Positions 1-5,785 of a DNA stretch of 6,407 bases are shown here, piece by piece. Positions within the stretch are counted from its first letter, which is position 1, and every line of letters starts with the position of its first letter. The stretch spans positions 1 to 6,407 of the forward strand of contig QKHD01000364.1 of the NCBI GenBank assembly GCA_003250175.1. Direction: 5' to 3'. The DNA is from Helicobacteraceae bacterium. Lineage in GTDB: Bacteria; Campylobacterota; Campylobacteria; Campylobacterales; SZUA-545. A model generated the notes under the pieces. The model had not been told where the DNA came from and made no database searches. It saw only the letters and a program-made list of their open reading frames with translations. Made by a program: the position numbers and the translations under genes.

Positions 1-99
1 ATTCCCGCCATCACGGGCGCTACGCTAAGCGCCAACGCGGTGAGCAAGAGTGCGCGCACCGCTTTGGCGATTCACTCCGTTAAGGTAGCCAAGCCGTGA
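1..99 (+). CDS. FMN-binding domain protein, C-terminal end only (partial)
   Basis: This is the last 32 codons of a gene that begins before the window, ending in TGA at 97-99. The visible tail starts IPAITGATLSANAV and closes with a basic stretch. The TGAT core followed by S-x-x-V is the signature of FMN-binding domains of the RnfG/NqrC/NosR type, in which the transferase ApbE attaches FMN through a phosphoester to the threonine of [S/T]GA[T/S]. Here that would be the eighth visible residue, Thr at bases 22-24. Proteins of this type act outside the cytoplasmic membrane, passing electrons between membrane and periplasmic partners. The stop overlaps the next gene's GTG start by four bases (GTGA), which indicates co-translation with the two membrane proteins that follow. 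The rest of the domain and any signal peptide lie outside the window, so the exact subfamily cannot be given. Confidence 0.72.
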   Translation: MPAITGATLSANAVSKSARTALAIHSVKVAKP

Positions 100-572
100 A
101 GTTTGTCGTCAGCAAAGAGATCAAAGAGCGTCCGGCGCTGCGGCTCATGCTGCTGCTGCTGGCCGCCATGCTGCTGCTCTTTACCCTGGCCGCTTTTTTC
201 CAGCACTCTTTCAAGGGCTATCTCGACCCCGTCGAACTGCGCGCCCTCATCGCCGGCAATCCGGAGCTCTTCCAGGAGCCGATGATCCTGACCGATCTGC
301 TGGAGGTGGTGCATGTCAACCTCTTTCTCTACACCTTCGCGCTGCTGCTGATCTTCAGCCTCTACCTGCACCATCCCGACCGGGAGATCAAAAAACAGAT
401 CTGGATGATCGCCGCCTTTGGCGCCCTTTTGGTGGATAACCTGGGGTGGTTCGCGGTGCGTTACCTGGACGGCGTCTTTGTCTACTTTAAAATCACCGCC
501 GACGCGGCGCTGCACTTTATGATGGGGCTGATGCTGCTTAAATGCCTCGCCTTCTTAGGGAAAAAAGGGTGA
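96..572 (+). CDS. small four-helix membrane protein, first of a tandem pair
   Basis: This is a 158-residue integral membrane protein of unrecognised family. Four hydrophobic segments are visible, at about residues 17-36, 67-91, 102-123 and 134-154. Positive charge at the N terminus, in the 92-101 loop (HHPDREIKKQ) and at the C terminus places both ends inside, so the loop at 37-66 should face the periplasm. That loop carries GNPELFQEP at 54-62, a motif repeated in the next gene. Histidines at 73 and 140 lie within helices 2 and 4, and H92/H93 lie at the cytoplasmic edge. The start is a GTG at 96 overlapping the upstream stop, with AAGG about ten bases before it. Being coupled behind an FMN-binding protein suggests a membrane partner in electron transfer, for instance a quinol- or heme-linked anchor. 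That function is inferred; the sequence shows only the membrane fold and the linkage. Confidence 0.8.
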   Translation: MKFVVSKEIKERPALRLMLLLLAAMLLLFTLAAFFQHSFKGYLDPVELRALIAGNPELFQEPMILTDLLEVVHVNLFLYTFALLLIFSLYLHHPDREIKKQIWMIAAFGALLVDNLGWFAVRYLDGVFVYFKITADAALHFMMGLMLLKCLAFLGKKG

Positions 573-1015
573 GACTGCTCCACTGGCTTTTGGGGCTGGT
601 GCTTCTGGCCATTGCCCTGCAGCTGCTTACGGCGGCGGAGCTTTTTTACCTCAAATTCGGCTTCACTCCGGAGAGTATCCAAGCCGCATTTTTGGGTGAT
701 CCGGAGCGTTTTGTCGCCCCGCGAACGGTGGAAGGGCTGCTCAAAACCACCGTCCCCCACCTGCTGGCCATTCCCGCCGTGGGCATCTTTTTGCTGCATC
801 TGCTCAGCTGCACTCCCCGCTGCCGCGGCCTCCTGGCCGGGCTTTTCTTCTCCGGAGCACTCCTTGACCTTTCGGCCAACTACTTGATCTTGCTTAGTCC
901 GCTTTTTGTCTGGGTGAAGCTGGTTGGATTTTTTCTTCTCATGGCCGGAGCCTCCGGAGCGCTGGGGGTTTTACTATCTCAAATGGGGTTGACCGGCAGA
1001 CAAAAGGTCACCTGA
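569..1015 (+). CDS. small four-helix membrane protein, second of a tandem pair
   Basis: This is a 148-residue membrane protein similar in layout to the preceding one. Its hydrophobic segments are at about residues 4-23, 56-80, 87-110 and 112-137. The first loop has GDPERFVAP at 43-51, matching GNPELFQEP in its neighbour, and GALLD at 96-100 matches GALLVD there, so the two look like diverged copies. Histidines H64 and H77 lie 13 residues apart in helix 2, and a C-x3-C pair (C81, C85) sits just after it on the predicted cytoplasmic side. I chose the GTG at 569 because it makes a GTGA overlap identical to the previous junction and has AGGG eight bases upstream. An in-frame ATG at 542 would add nine residues and has no good ribosome site. 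The 3' end overlaps the convergent regulator gene by 37 bases. Family and function are not recognised. Confidence 0.78.
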   Translation: MRLLHWLLGLVLLAIALQLLTAAELFYLKFGFTPESIQAAFLGDPERFVAPRTVEGLLKTTVPHLLAIPAVGIFLLHLLSCTPRCRGLLAGLFFSGALLDLSANYLILLSPLFVWVKLVGFFLLMAGASGALGVLLSQMGLTGRQKVT

Positions 1016-1857
1016 AACCGTTCGTCTTCGCTGAGAAAGTGGTTTTTGGCGTAGAGGATGTAGGCGGGGATCAGCCCGGTTTCGTAGCCGCTTGTCGGCA
1101 GCCACTCCTGATAGATCCACCGCATGAGGTGGAGAATGTCGCCGTATTTTCCCTCCGCGTCAAAGAGCGCGCAATAGCTTTTGGGTATGGTCATCACCGA
1201 AAGACTCTCCTGCGATTCAAACTGCTCCGGAACCTCCAGGCAGGCGACGTAGGAGCACTCTGCGAGGGGAATAATGGTGGGATTGTCGTGGTGCAGTCCG
1301 ATCTGCATCGCCTCCGGATCGATCCCGTAGCGATAGGCAAAGGCCATGAGCCGCTGCCAGGTCTGGCGGATGTTTTGGTTGTAGCCCTTGTGCCGCAGGT
1401 AGGCGACCCGTCTGGCGGGCATCAGCCCAAAGCGGGGCGTGGTGCCGGAAAAATCCCGGTGCGATTGCTCCGTACGGGCGGACTGGGTAATGATGGTGCG
1501 GGAGTAGGGGAAAAACCCGCCGTTTCGCCACTCGGTCGGGGTCATGCCAAAGCGCTTGCGAAAGGCCTGAATAAACGCCCCGTGCGAGGCATACCCGCAC
1601 AGCCCCGCTATCTCCATGACGGTGGAGGTGCGGTTGGTCAGCAGCAGGCTGGCGGCCTTTTGCAGGCGGATGGAGAGCAGGGTCGCGTGCACCGTCTGGC
1701 CGTAGCCCTCCTTAAAAAGCCGGTGGAAGTGAAAGGGGCTGAGGTGGTTGAGGGCAGCGAGGCTCTCTAACGTCATGGGGGTGGCCAGATCGTGGTAGAT
1801 GTGGTTGAGGGTGGTGTTGATGATCTGCTGGCGGTCGGCCTGAGTGCTCTTTTTCAT
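979..1857 (-). CDS. AraC-family transcriptional regulator with GyrI-like effector domain
   Basis: This is a 292-residue cytoplasmic DNA-binding regulator in the Rob-like arrangement. The AraC double helix-turn-helix comes first (about residues 10-112), with helix 1 around MTLESLAALNHLSPFHFHRLFK and the family signature around VMEIAGLCGYASHGAFIQAF ending FGMTPTEWR. A GyrI-like small-molecule-binding domain follows (about 143-290), recognisable from IGLHHDNPTIIP at 186-197 and the final strand FQVTFCLPV. Such proteins usually sense a hydrophobic or cationic ligand; the ligand here is unknown. It is divergent from the aminotransferase gene with a short shared upstream region, so it may control that gene, itself, or both. 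The start is uncertain: ATG at 1857 gives MKKSTQ, and an in-frame ATG at 1884 adds nine residues; neither has a Shine-Dalgarno. Its last 37 bases overlap the convergent membrane-protein gene. Confidence 0.9.
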   Translation of the reverse strand: MKKSTQADRQQIINTTLNHIYHDLATPMTLESLAALNHLSPFHFHRLFKEGYGQTVHATLLSIRLQKAASLLLTNRTSTVMEIAGLCGYASHGAFIQAFRKRFGMTPTEWRNGGFFPYSRTIITQSARTEQSHRDFSGTTPRFGLMPARRVAYLRHKGYNQNIRQTWQRLMAFAYRYGIDPEAMQIGLHHDNPTIIPLAECSYVACLEVPEQFESQESLSVMTIPKSYCALFDAEGKYGDILHLMRWIYQEWLPTSGYETGLIPAYILYAKNHFLSEDERFQVTFCLPVNPI

Positions 1858-1871
1858 GCTACGATCATAGC
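1858..1871. promoter_or_regulatory. near-palindrome with TATGAT box directly at the araC-type start
   Basis: GCTACGATCATAGC is symmetric at 12 of 14 positions, and the flanking T1857/A1872 extend the symmetry. Read on the - strand it contains TATGAT, a good -10 box, ending six bases before the ATG at 1857. It could be an autoregulatory operator, or a -10 giving an almost leaderless mRNA. No convincing -35 lies at normal spacing, so this is a candidate only. Confidence 0.3.
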
Positions 1872-1925
1872 AGCTTTTCGGCATATTTAGAGCAAGATTT
1901 AGTCATTTTATTGCAAATTTTCGTA

Positions 1926-1954
1926 AAGACAAAGGGGGCTGATTGGCGTATGAT
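1926..1954 (+). promoter_or_regulatory. candidate sigma70 promoter of the aminotransferase gene
   Basis: A -10 box TATGAT lies at 1949-1954 (five of six matches), with AAGACA at 1926-1931 as a weak -35 (four of six) after a 17-base spacer. Transcription would start near 1961 and give a leader of about 15 bases. That leader includes AAAAGG (1963-1968), seven bases before the ATG at 1976, a good ribosome site that fixes the start codon. Confidence 0.5.
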
Positions 1955-1959
1955 GCCAA
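1943..1959. promoter_or_regulatory. dyad TTGGC-N7-GCCAA over the -10 box, possible operator
   Basis: Perfect 5-base inverted arms at 1943-1947 and 1955-1959 flank a 7-base centre that contains the -10 hexamer of the aminotransferase promoter. A regulator bound here would block RNA polymerase. The neighbouring AraC-type protein is an obvious candidate, although AraC proteins often use direct rather than inverted sites. Short arms mean chance is possible. Confidence 0.35.
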
Positions 1960-1975
1960 ATAAAAAGGCTCTTTT

Positions 1976-3079
1976 ATGATCAAACGCTCCTTTATCCGCG
2001 AAATTCTCGACGCCATCACGCCGGAGACCATCTCCTTTGCGGGCGGCCTGCCCGATCCGGAGGGGTTTCCGGCCCAGGCGCTGGCGGCCTCGGCGGCGCG
2101 GGTACTGGCCCAGGGCAAGGGGCTGCAATACGCCCGCACCCAGGGAGACCGGGAGCTGAGAGAGCGGATCGCCGAGCGTTACCGGGCCAAGGGAATCCCC
2201 ACCGATGCAGATGAAATCCTCATCACCACGGGAAGTCAGCAGGCGATCACCCTGGTCAGTCTGGCCCACCTGCAAGAGGGGGTTTTGAGCGAATCCCCCC
2301 TCTACCTGGGGGCCAAGAACGTCTTCGAATACTTCAACGTGCCGATTACCACCTTTGCCATGACCCGGGACGGCCTTGATTTGGAAGACCTGCGCTCCAA
2401 GGCGCACAGCGGCGGGTGGGCTTACCTGATCCCCGATTTTCACAACCCCACCGGGTACCGCTACACCATGAAAGAGCGCGAGGAGGTTGCCGATATTCTG
2501 GATGAGTGCGGCAAGGGGCTGATCGAAGATTCGGCCTACGAAGCCCTCTATTTCGATGCGCCCATGCCCTTGCTCTTTACTTTCCTCTCCGGACGCCACC
2601 TGCATCTGGGGAGTTTTTCCAAGCAGCTGGCACCGGGCCTTCGGGTGGGCTGGGTACGGGGCAGCCGTGAGCTGCTCGCCCCCATGATCGCCGTCAAGGA
2701 GCGTATCGACCTGCACACCTCCAGCCTCGATCAGGCGATCATCGCCGACTACCTGGCCCACAACGACCTCAACGCCCACAACGAAACCCTGCGCCACCGT
2801 TACAAAGGGCGCATGGAGGTTCTGGCGGAGAGTCTTAAAACCTATCTGCCCCAGTTTGAATTTCGGACTCCGGAGGGGGGAATGTTTATCTACGGCTCGC
2901 TGCCGGGTGTGGATGCATCGGAACTGGTAAAACGCTGTATGGCTCAGGGGGTGGTTTTTGTACCGGGGAAAGAGTTTGGGGATACGGACGCGGGAAGCAT
3001 GCGCCTTAATTTTACCCATGCCGACGCCGAATCAACCCGCATCGGGGTGCAGCGCCTGGCAAAGGCCGCCGGTCTTTAG
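1976..3079 (+). CDS. PLP-dependent aminotransferase, fold type I (class I/II, MocR/2-aminoadipate-like)
   Basis: This is a 367-residue cytoplasmic transaminase that would move an amino group between an amino acid and a 2-oxo acid through pyridoxal phosphate. The N terminus carries SFAGGLPDPEGFP (20-32), typical of the branch including 2-aminoadipate/aromatic transaminases and the catalytic half of MocR regulators. Visible active-site features are Y52, the cofactor-phosphate loop GSQQA at 86-90, N157 in NPTG, D185 in IEDSAYE, Y188, the Schiff-base lysine K216 in GSFSKQLAPGLRVGW, and R343 in MRLNF, which would bind the substrate carboxylate. All expected residues are present, so it should be active. 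It is somewhat shorter than the usual ~390-400 residues and has no GntR DNA-binding domain, so it is an enzyme rather than a MocR regulator. The substrate cannot be read from the sequence. Its stop overlaps that of the convergent transporter gene. Confidence 0.92.
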   Translation: MIKRSFIREILDAITPETISFAGGLPDPEGFPAQALAASAARVLAQGKGLQYARTQGDRELRERIAERYRAKGIPTDADEILITTGSQQAITLVSLAHLQEGVLSESPLYLGAKNVFEYFNVPITTFAMTRDGLDLEDLRSKAHSGGWAYLIPDFHNPTGYRYTMKEREEVADILDECGKGLIEDSAYEALYFDAPMPLLFTFLSGRHLHLGSFSKQLAPGLRVGWVRGSRELLAPMIAVKERIDLHTSSLDQAIIADYLAHNDLNAHNETLRHRYKGRMEVLAESLKTYLPQFEFRTPEGGMFIYGSLPGVDASELVKRCMAQGVVFVPGKEFGDTDAGSMRLNFTHADAESTRIGVQRLAKAAGL

Positions 3080-3885
3080 GAGGATTTGGGTAGGTGAGTG
3101 TAGATTTTATAGGCTGAAAAGAGCAGCAGCACTACAAGAAACCAGACCAGATAGAATGAATCTACCATGCCCAGCAGCGATGCCCCGATTGCCGTGCCGA
3201 CAATAGACCCGATCACAAGAGAGAGCCCGAGGGAGCGTTCTTCTTTTAAGACGACAAATGCCTGGGTCTGCGTGTAACGGGCGATTCCCACCAGCATGGT
3301 CGGTAGACTGACTGCCAGCGAGAGGCTCCCGGCCAGTTTGATATCAACTCCGTAAAGCAGTACGATGGTCGGAATGAGCAGTTCCCCTCCGGCCACCCCC
3401 AGCACCGAAGCCACCGCACCGATCCAAAAACCGGCGAAGATTCCTGCGGCCAGTTGCAGCAAAGGCTGATCAAATAAAGCTTCCGCCCGGCCATGAAGCA
3501 GGACGTGCTCTAGCGCGAGGATCAGTGCGAGGAGCAGCAACAGTGTGATAATGATCTTATCTAGGGTTGTTTCACGGATGCGCATAGCAAAGCCTGCCGC
3601 GACCCAAGAACCGACAAGTGAGCCGCCCAGCAGGTTGAAAATGATTCCCATATGCTCATGCAACTGTGTCCAGGGAATTTCAGCCGAGCGGAATCCGAGG
3701 GCAAAAAAAACGACAACCAGTGAGGTCACTTTGTTGAGAATCACCGCTTTAAGAGTAGGTAGCCGAAAGTAGCTGCGTAGAATAGGCAGACGGAACTCAG
3801 CACCACCAAGGCCTACAAGTCCGCCCAGTGTGGCAACAAGTCCACCGCTTAAAAACCCTTTGATTACCGTTGCGTTGCGTTGCAT
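3076..3885 (-). CDS. TauE/SafE-family membrane transporter (sulfite/anion exporter-like)
   Basis: This is a 269-residue inner-membrane protein with about eight hydrophobic segments, the usual size for the TauE/SafE (formerly DUF81) family. The family's two-fold internal repeat is clear: GGLVGLGGAEFRLPIL at 21-36 recurs as VLGVAGGELLIPTIVL at 161-176, and each is followed by a threonine/serine-rich helix (NKVTSLVVVF, SLSLAVSLPT). Members export sulfite, sulfoacetate or other small organic anions, and many are uncharacterised, so the substrate is open. I chose the ATG at 3885 because it has GAAGG six bases upstream; an in-frame TTG at 3924 would add 13 residues without a ribosome site. It follows the DoxX gene after 78 bases that contain a hairpin, so it may be the last gene of that operon or have its own promoter. 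Confidence 0.88.
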   Translation of the reverse strand: MQRNATVIKGFLSGGLVATLGGLVGLGGAEFRLPILRSYFRLPTLKAVILNKVTSLVVVFFALGFRSAEIPWTQLHEHMGIIFNLLGGSLVGSWVAAGFAMRIRETTLDKIIITLLLLLALILALEHVLLHGRAEALFDQPLLQLAAGIFAGFWIGAVASVLGVAGGELLIPTIVLLYGVDIKLAGSLSLAVSLPTMLVGIARYTQTQAFVVLKEERSLGLSLVIGSIVGTAIGASLLGMVDSFYLVWFLVVLLLFSAYKIYTHLPKSS

Positions 3886-3936
3886 GAAGTGCCTTCGGGA
3901 GAAGAATGGGCAGATTGTAACCAAGAAGATGTTTAA

Positions 3937-3955
3937 GCCGGCTTTTACAGCCGGC
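3937..3955 (-). terminator. hairpin after the doxX-type gene, weak terminator candidate
   Basis: A perfect 7-base stem GCCGGCT/AGCCGGC with a 5-base loop lies just past the DoxX stop. In the - strand transcript it is followed by TTAAAC, so the uridine run needed for strong intrinsic termination is poor. Partial read-through into the TauE-type gene is likely. Confidence 0.4.
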
Positions 3956-3963
3956 CGGAAGGG

Positions 3964-4353
3964 TTATTTCAGACGGTTGTCCAGGCTGTACGCTCCGGAG
4001 CCGTGGGCAATGATCAGAAGCAGACCGCCCATGATGGCGACGTTTTTCAAAAACATCAGACCTTGGATCTGGTCGCTCACGTTGGAGTGGAAGATCAGGG
4101 TAGCGGGTACGAGGAAGATCAGCAGCAAAGTTGCGCCGATTTTAGCCTTGTAACCCAGCAGTACGGAGAAGCCGCCCAGGGCCAGCAGCACGATGGCACC
4201 AACCAGAAAGAGGCTGGTGGCAAAGGTCATGCCCATAAACTGCATGTAGCCGATTACGCCGTCGAAGTTGGTCAATTTGTTCAAGAGGGCCATCAGGAAG
4301 ATGGCGCTCAGCATTACGCGTCCGATAGGCGCAGCACAAGTTTGAAGTGTCAT
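3964..4353 (-). CDS. DoxX-family membrane protein
   Basis: This is a 129-residue inner-membrane protein with four predicted helices (about residues 10-27, 43-66, 71-90 and 100-118). It matches the DoxX family in having GRVMLSAIFLMALLNKL at 11-27 (conserved R12 and K26), the central glycine-rich helix ending LLGYK, and FLKNVAIMGGLLLI at 101-114, where the FLKN turn is characteristic. DoxX proteins are named after a thiosulfate:quinone oxidoreductase subunit of Acidianus. Bacterial relatives such as CatD and MhqP of Bacillus belong to quinone/catechol stress regulons, and others take part in redox homeostasis; biochemical roles are mostly unknown. AAGGA eight bases upstream supports the ATG at 4353. 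It lies 32 bases after the pirin gene and is probably co-transcribed with it. Confidence 0.88.
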   Translation of the reverse strand: MTLQTCAAPIGRVMLSAIFLMALLNKLTNFDGVIGYMQFMGMTFATSLFLVGAIVLLALGGFSVLLGYKAKIGATLLLIFLVPATLIFHSNVSDQIQGLMFLKNVAIMGGLLLIIAHGSGAYSLDNRLK

Positions 4354-4385
4354 GGTGTGTATCCTTGATATAAATGGGTTTAGGT

Positions 4386-5099
4386 TTAGTGCATTGGAAC
4401 GTCAAAGAGCAAAATGTCCGTACCGGCGGCGAGGTTGAAATCCAACTCGTCGGTTCCGGCCACTTCGATGGCGTCCCGGGTATTCAGGGTCTCTTCCAAC
4501 GTCTCGACGCGACCGTCGATGACCAGAAGATAGACACCCCGTTCGCCCTGCCCGTGGGGGCGGTAGACGAGGGTGGTGTCCTGGTCGTAGGTGCCACGGT
4601 AAAGCCGTACGTCCTGGGCGATGGGAAGGCTTCCCTCCGCCTCGTCGGGGCTCACCAGCAGCGCCAGTTTATTGTGCCGAAGTTCGGGGTCGAACCGCTT
4701 GTTCTGATAGGCCGGCGTGATACCGCGCTGGGCCGGGAAGAACCAGATCTGAAAGAGCTCCAGCCACTCTTTGGGATCGCGGTTGTGTTCCGAGTGTTCG
4801 ACGCCGAATCCCGCACTCATGTGCTGGACTTCGTCGGCTTTAAGGGTAAAGGCGTGGCCCATGCTGTCGGCATGGGTCACGGCCCCCTTGGTTACGACGG
4901 TGACGATCTCAAAGTCCCGGTGGGGGTGGGTACCAAACCCACTTTGGGGTGCGATGCGATCGTCGTTAATGACGCGCAGCGCACCAAAGCCCATCCGATC
5001 CGGGTTTCGGTATTCAGCGAAGGAGAAGCTGAACCGGCTTTGGAGCCAGCCAAGATTGCTAACCCCCCGTTCGTTGTGTCGGGTGATGCGCTTGGTCAT
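4386..5099 (-). CDS. pirin-family bicupin protein (YhhW-like, possible quercetinase)
   Basis: This is a 237-residue soluble protein covering the whole pirin family length, with two cupin barrels. The N-terminal barrel has the metal-binding set in order: H58 and H60 in THPHRDFE, then H102 and E104 in VEHSEHN. These match the iron ligands known in human pirin (H56, H58, H101, E103) and E. coli YhhW, so metal binding and possibly quercetin 2,3-dioxygenase-like activity are expected. The physiological substrate of bacterial pirins is generally unknown. The C-terminal barrel (from about residue 140) lacks a metal set, as usual. The ATG at 5099 is five bases after the YceI stop. No clear Shine-Dalgarno is present, so translation may be coupled to the upstream gene. 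The neighbours DoxX and YceI suggest a stress or redox role. Confidence 0.93.
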   Translation of the reverse strand: MTKRITRHNERGVSNLGWLQSRFSFSFAEYRNPDRMGFGALRVINDDRIAPQSGFGTHPHRDFEIVTVVTKGAVTHADSMGHAFTLKADEVQHMSAGFGVEHSEHNRDPKEWLELFQIWFFPAQRGITPAYQNKRFDPELRHNKLALLVSPDEAEGSLPIAQDVRLYRGTYDQDTTLVYRPHGQGERGVYLLVIDGRVETLEETLNTRDAIEVAGTDELDFNLAAGTDILLFDVPMH

Positions 5100-5104
5100 G
5101 GCAG

Positions 5105-5677
5105 TTACTTTTTGATGGCTTCAATACCGATGGAGAGCTTGACCTCTTCACCGACAACAAAACCGCCCGCTTCGAGGGCTTTGTTCCATTTCAGGCCGTA
5201 ATCCATACGGTTGATTTTACCGCTCAGCTCAAAGCCCATACGCTCGTTGCCCCATGGGTCTGTGGCGACGCCGCCTAGTTCATAGTCAAAGGCAACCTCT
5301 TTGGTCACGTCACGGATGGTCAGGTCACCGATCAGTTTGTCACCCTTGATTTTCTTCATTTTAAAGGTCATTTTCGGGAACTTGTCCGCGCTGAAGAAGT
5401 CGTCGCTTTTGAGGTGGTCGTCACGTTTTTCAATAGCCGTGTCGATGGAGGCAACCATGACCGTACCTTCCAGTTTGTTCAGGGTTTTGGTCTTAGGGTC
5501 AAAATCGATGACCGCGCTGTAGTCACCGAAGTCTCCGGAGACGTTGCTGATCATAAGGTGCTTGATTTTGAAGCTAACGTGGCTGTGGGAAGCATCCAGG
5601 TTATATTCAGCCGCATAGAGGCTGGAAGCCGCAGCAAGAGCCGTAAAAACAGAAACAAGTTTGGTTGTCAGTCGCAT
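5105..5677 (-). CDS. YceI-family periplasmic protein with signal peptide
   Basis: This is a 190-residue exported lipocalin-like protein. The start at 5677 gives a clean signal peptide (MRLTTK, a hydrophobic core, then SSLYA before AEYNLD; cleavage near residue 22). AAAGGA six bases upstream supports this ATG. An upstream in-frame TTG would add 22 residues and spoil the signal, so I reject it. The mature part shows the YceI pattern: DASHSHVSFKIKHL, the central RDDHLKSDDFFSADKFP segment, LTIRDVTKEV, WGNERMGFELSGKINR and a closing GEEVKLSIGIEA strand. Structurally known members bind polyprenyl chains, including isoprenoid quinones, in a beta-barrel cavity; E. coli YceI is induced by high pH. It is the first gene of the yceI-pirin-doxX run, 106 bases downstream of marR. 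Confidence 0.93.
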   Translation of the reverse strand: MRLTTKLVSVFTALAAASSLYAAEYNLDASHSHVSFKIKHLMISNVSGDFGDYSAVIDFDPKTKTLNKLEGTVMVASIDTAIEKRDDHLKSDDFFSADKFPKMTFKMKKIKGDKLIGDLTIRDVTKEVAFDYELGGVATDPWGNERMGFELSGKINRMDYGLKWNKALEAGGFVVGEEVKLSIGIEAIKK

Positions 5678-5723
5678 AGTAAATCCTTTTGGTATATGTG
5701 GTGGATTGTCAGATCCCCGCTCC

Positions 5724-5752
5724 ATTCTAACGAAGGAAGGCAAGGGGTTCGT
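5724..5752 (-). promoter_or_regulatory. candidate promoter of the yceI-type operon
   Basis: On the - strand a -10-like TAGAAT occupies 5724-5729 and would give a leader of about 40 bases before the YceI start. The -35 position (around 5747-5754) has no good match, so the promoter would be weak or activator-dependent. Read-through from marR is the alternative source of transcription. Confidence 0.3.
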
Positions 5753-5768
5753 AACAAAACAGTAACGA
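5749..5768. promoter_or_regulatory. 20-base imperfect dyad upstream of yceI, possible operator
   Basis: The arms TCGTAAC and GTAACGA lie either side of a 6-base AAAACA centre and pair at six of seven positions. GTAAC also repeats directly with an 11-base period, one helical turn. The element sits over the -35 position of the candidate yceI promoter. It differs from the palindrome in the marR promoter, so binding by the same protein cannot be assumed. Confidence 0.35.
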
Positions 5769-5785
5769 TCCGTATCGACCGGATC
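5767..5785 (-). terminator. small hairpin at the marR stop, weak terminator candidate
   Basis: A 6-base stem GATCCG/CGGATC with a 7-base loop overlaps the marR stop codon. In the - strand transcript it is followed by GTTACTGTTTTGTT, which is T-rich but interrupted. It could attenuate marR read-through into yceI; the call is weak. Confidence 0.3.

Noticed and set aside
145..180. Repeated CTG units in the first membrane protein, considered as a microsatellite
   Set aside because: They encode leucines of the first transmembrane helix and are broken by GCC and ATG codons.
1039..3019. Long open frames antisense to the AraC-type gene (1039-1770, +) and the aminotransferase (1865-3019, -)
   Set aside because: They are shadows of GC-rich coding DNA. 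Their translations show no domain, while the opposite strands encode complete recognisable families.
3078..3083. AGGAGG directly after the aminotransferase stop, looking like a strong ribosome site
   Set aside because: The bases are the last serine codons and stop of the convergent transporter. The next GTG downstream opens only a seven-codon frame.
3703..3710. Run of eight A in the transporter gene, considered as a phase-variation tract
   Set aside because: It encodes consecutive phenylalanines in a membrane helix and is too short to claim slippage from one sequence.
4374..5201. Long + strand open frame opposite the pirin gene
   Set aside because: The opposite frame encodes a full pirin with all metal ligands; this one has no recognisable motif and no proper ribosome site.
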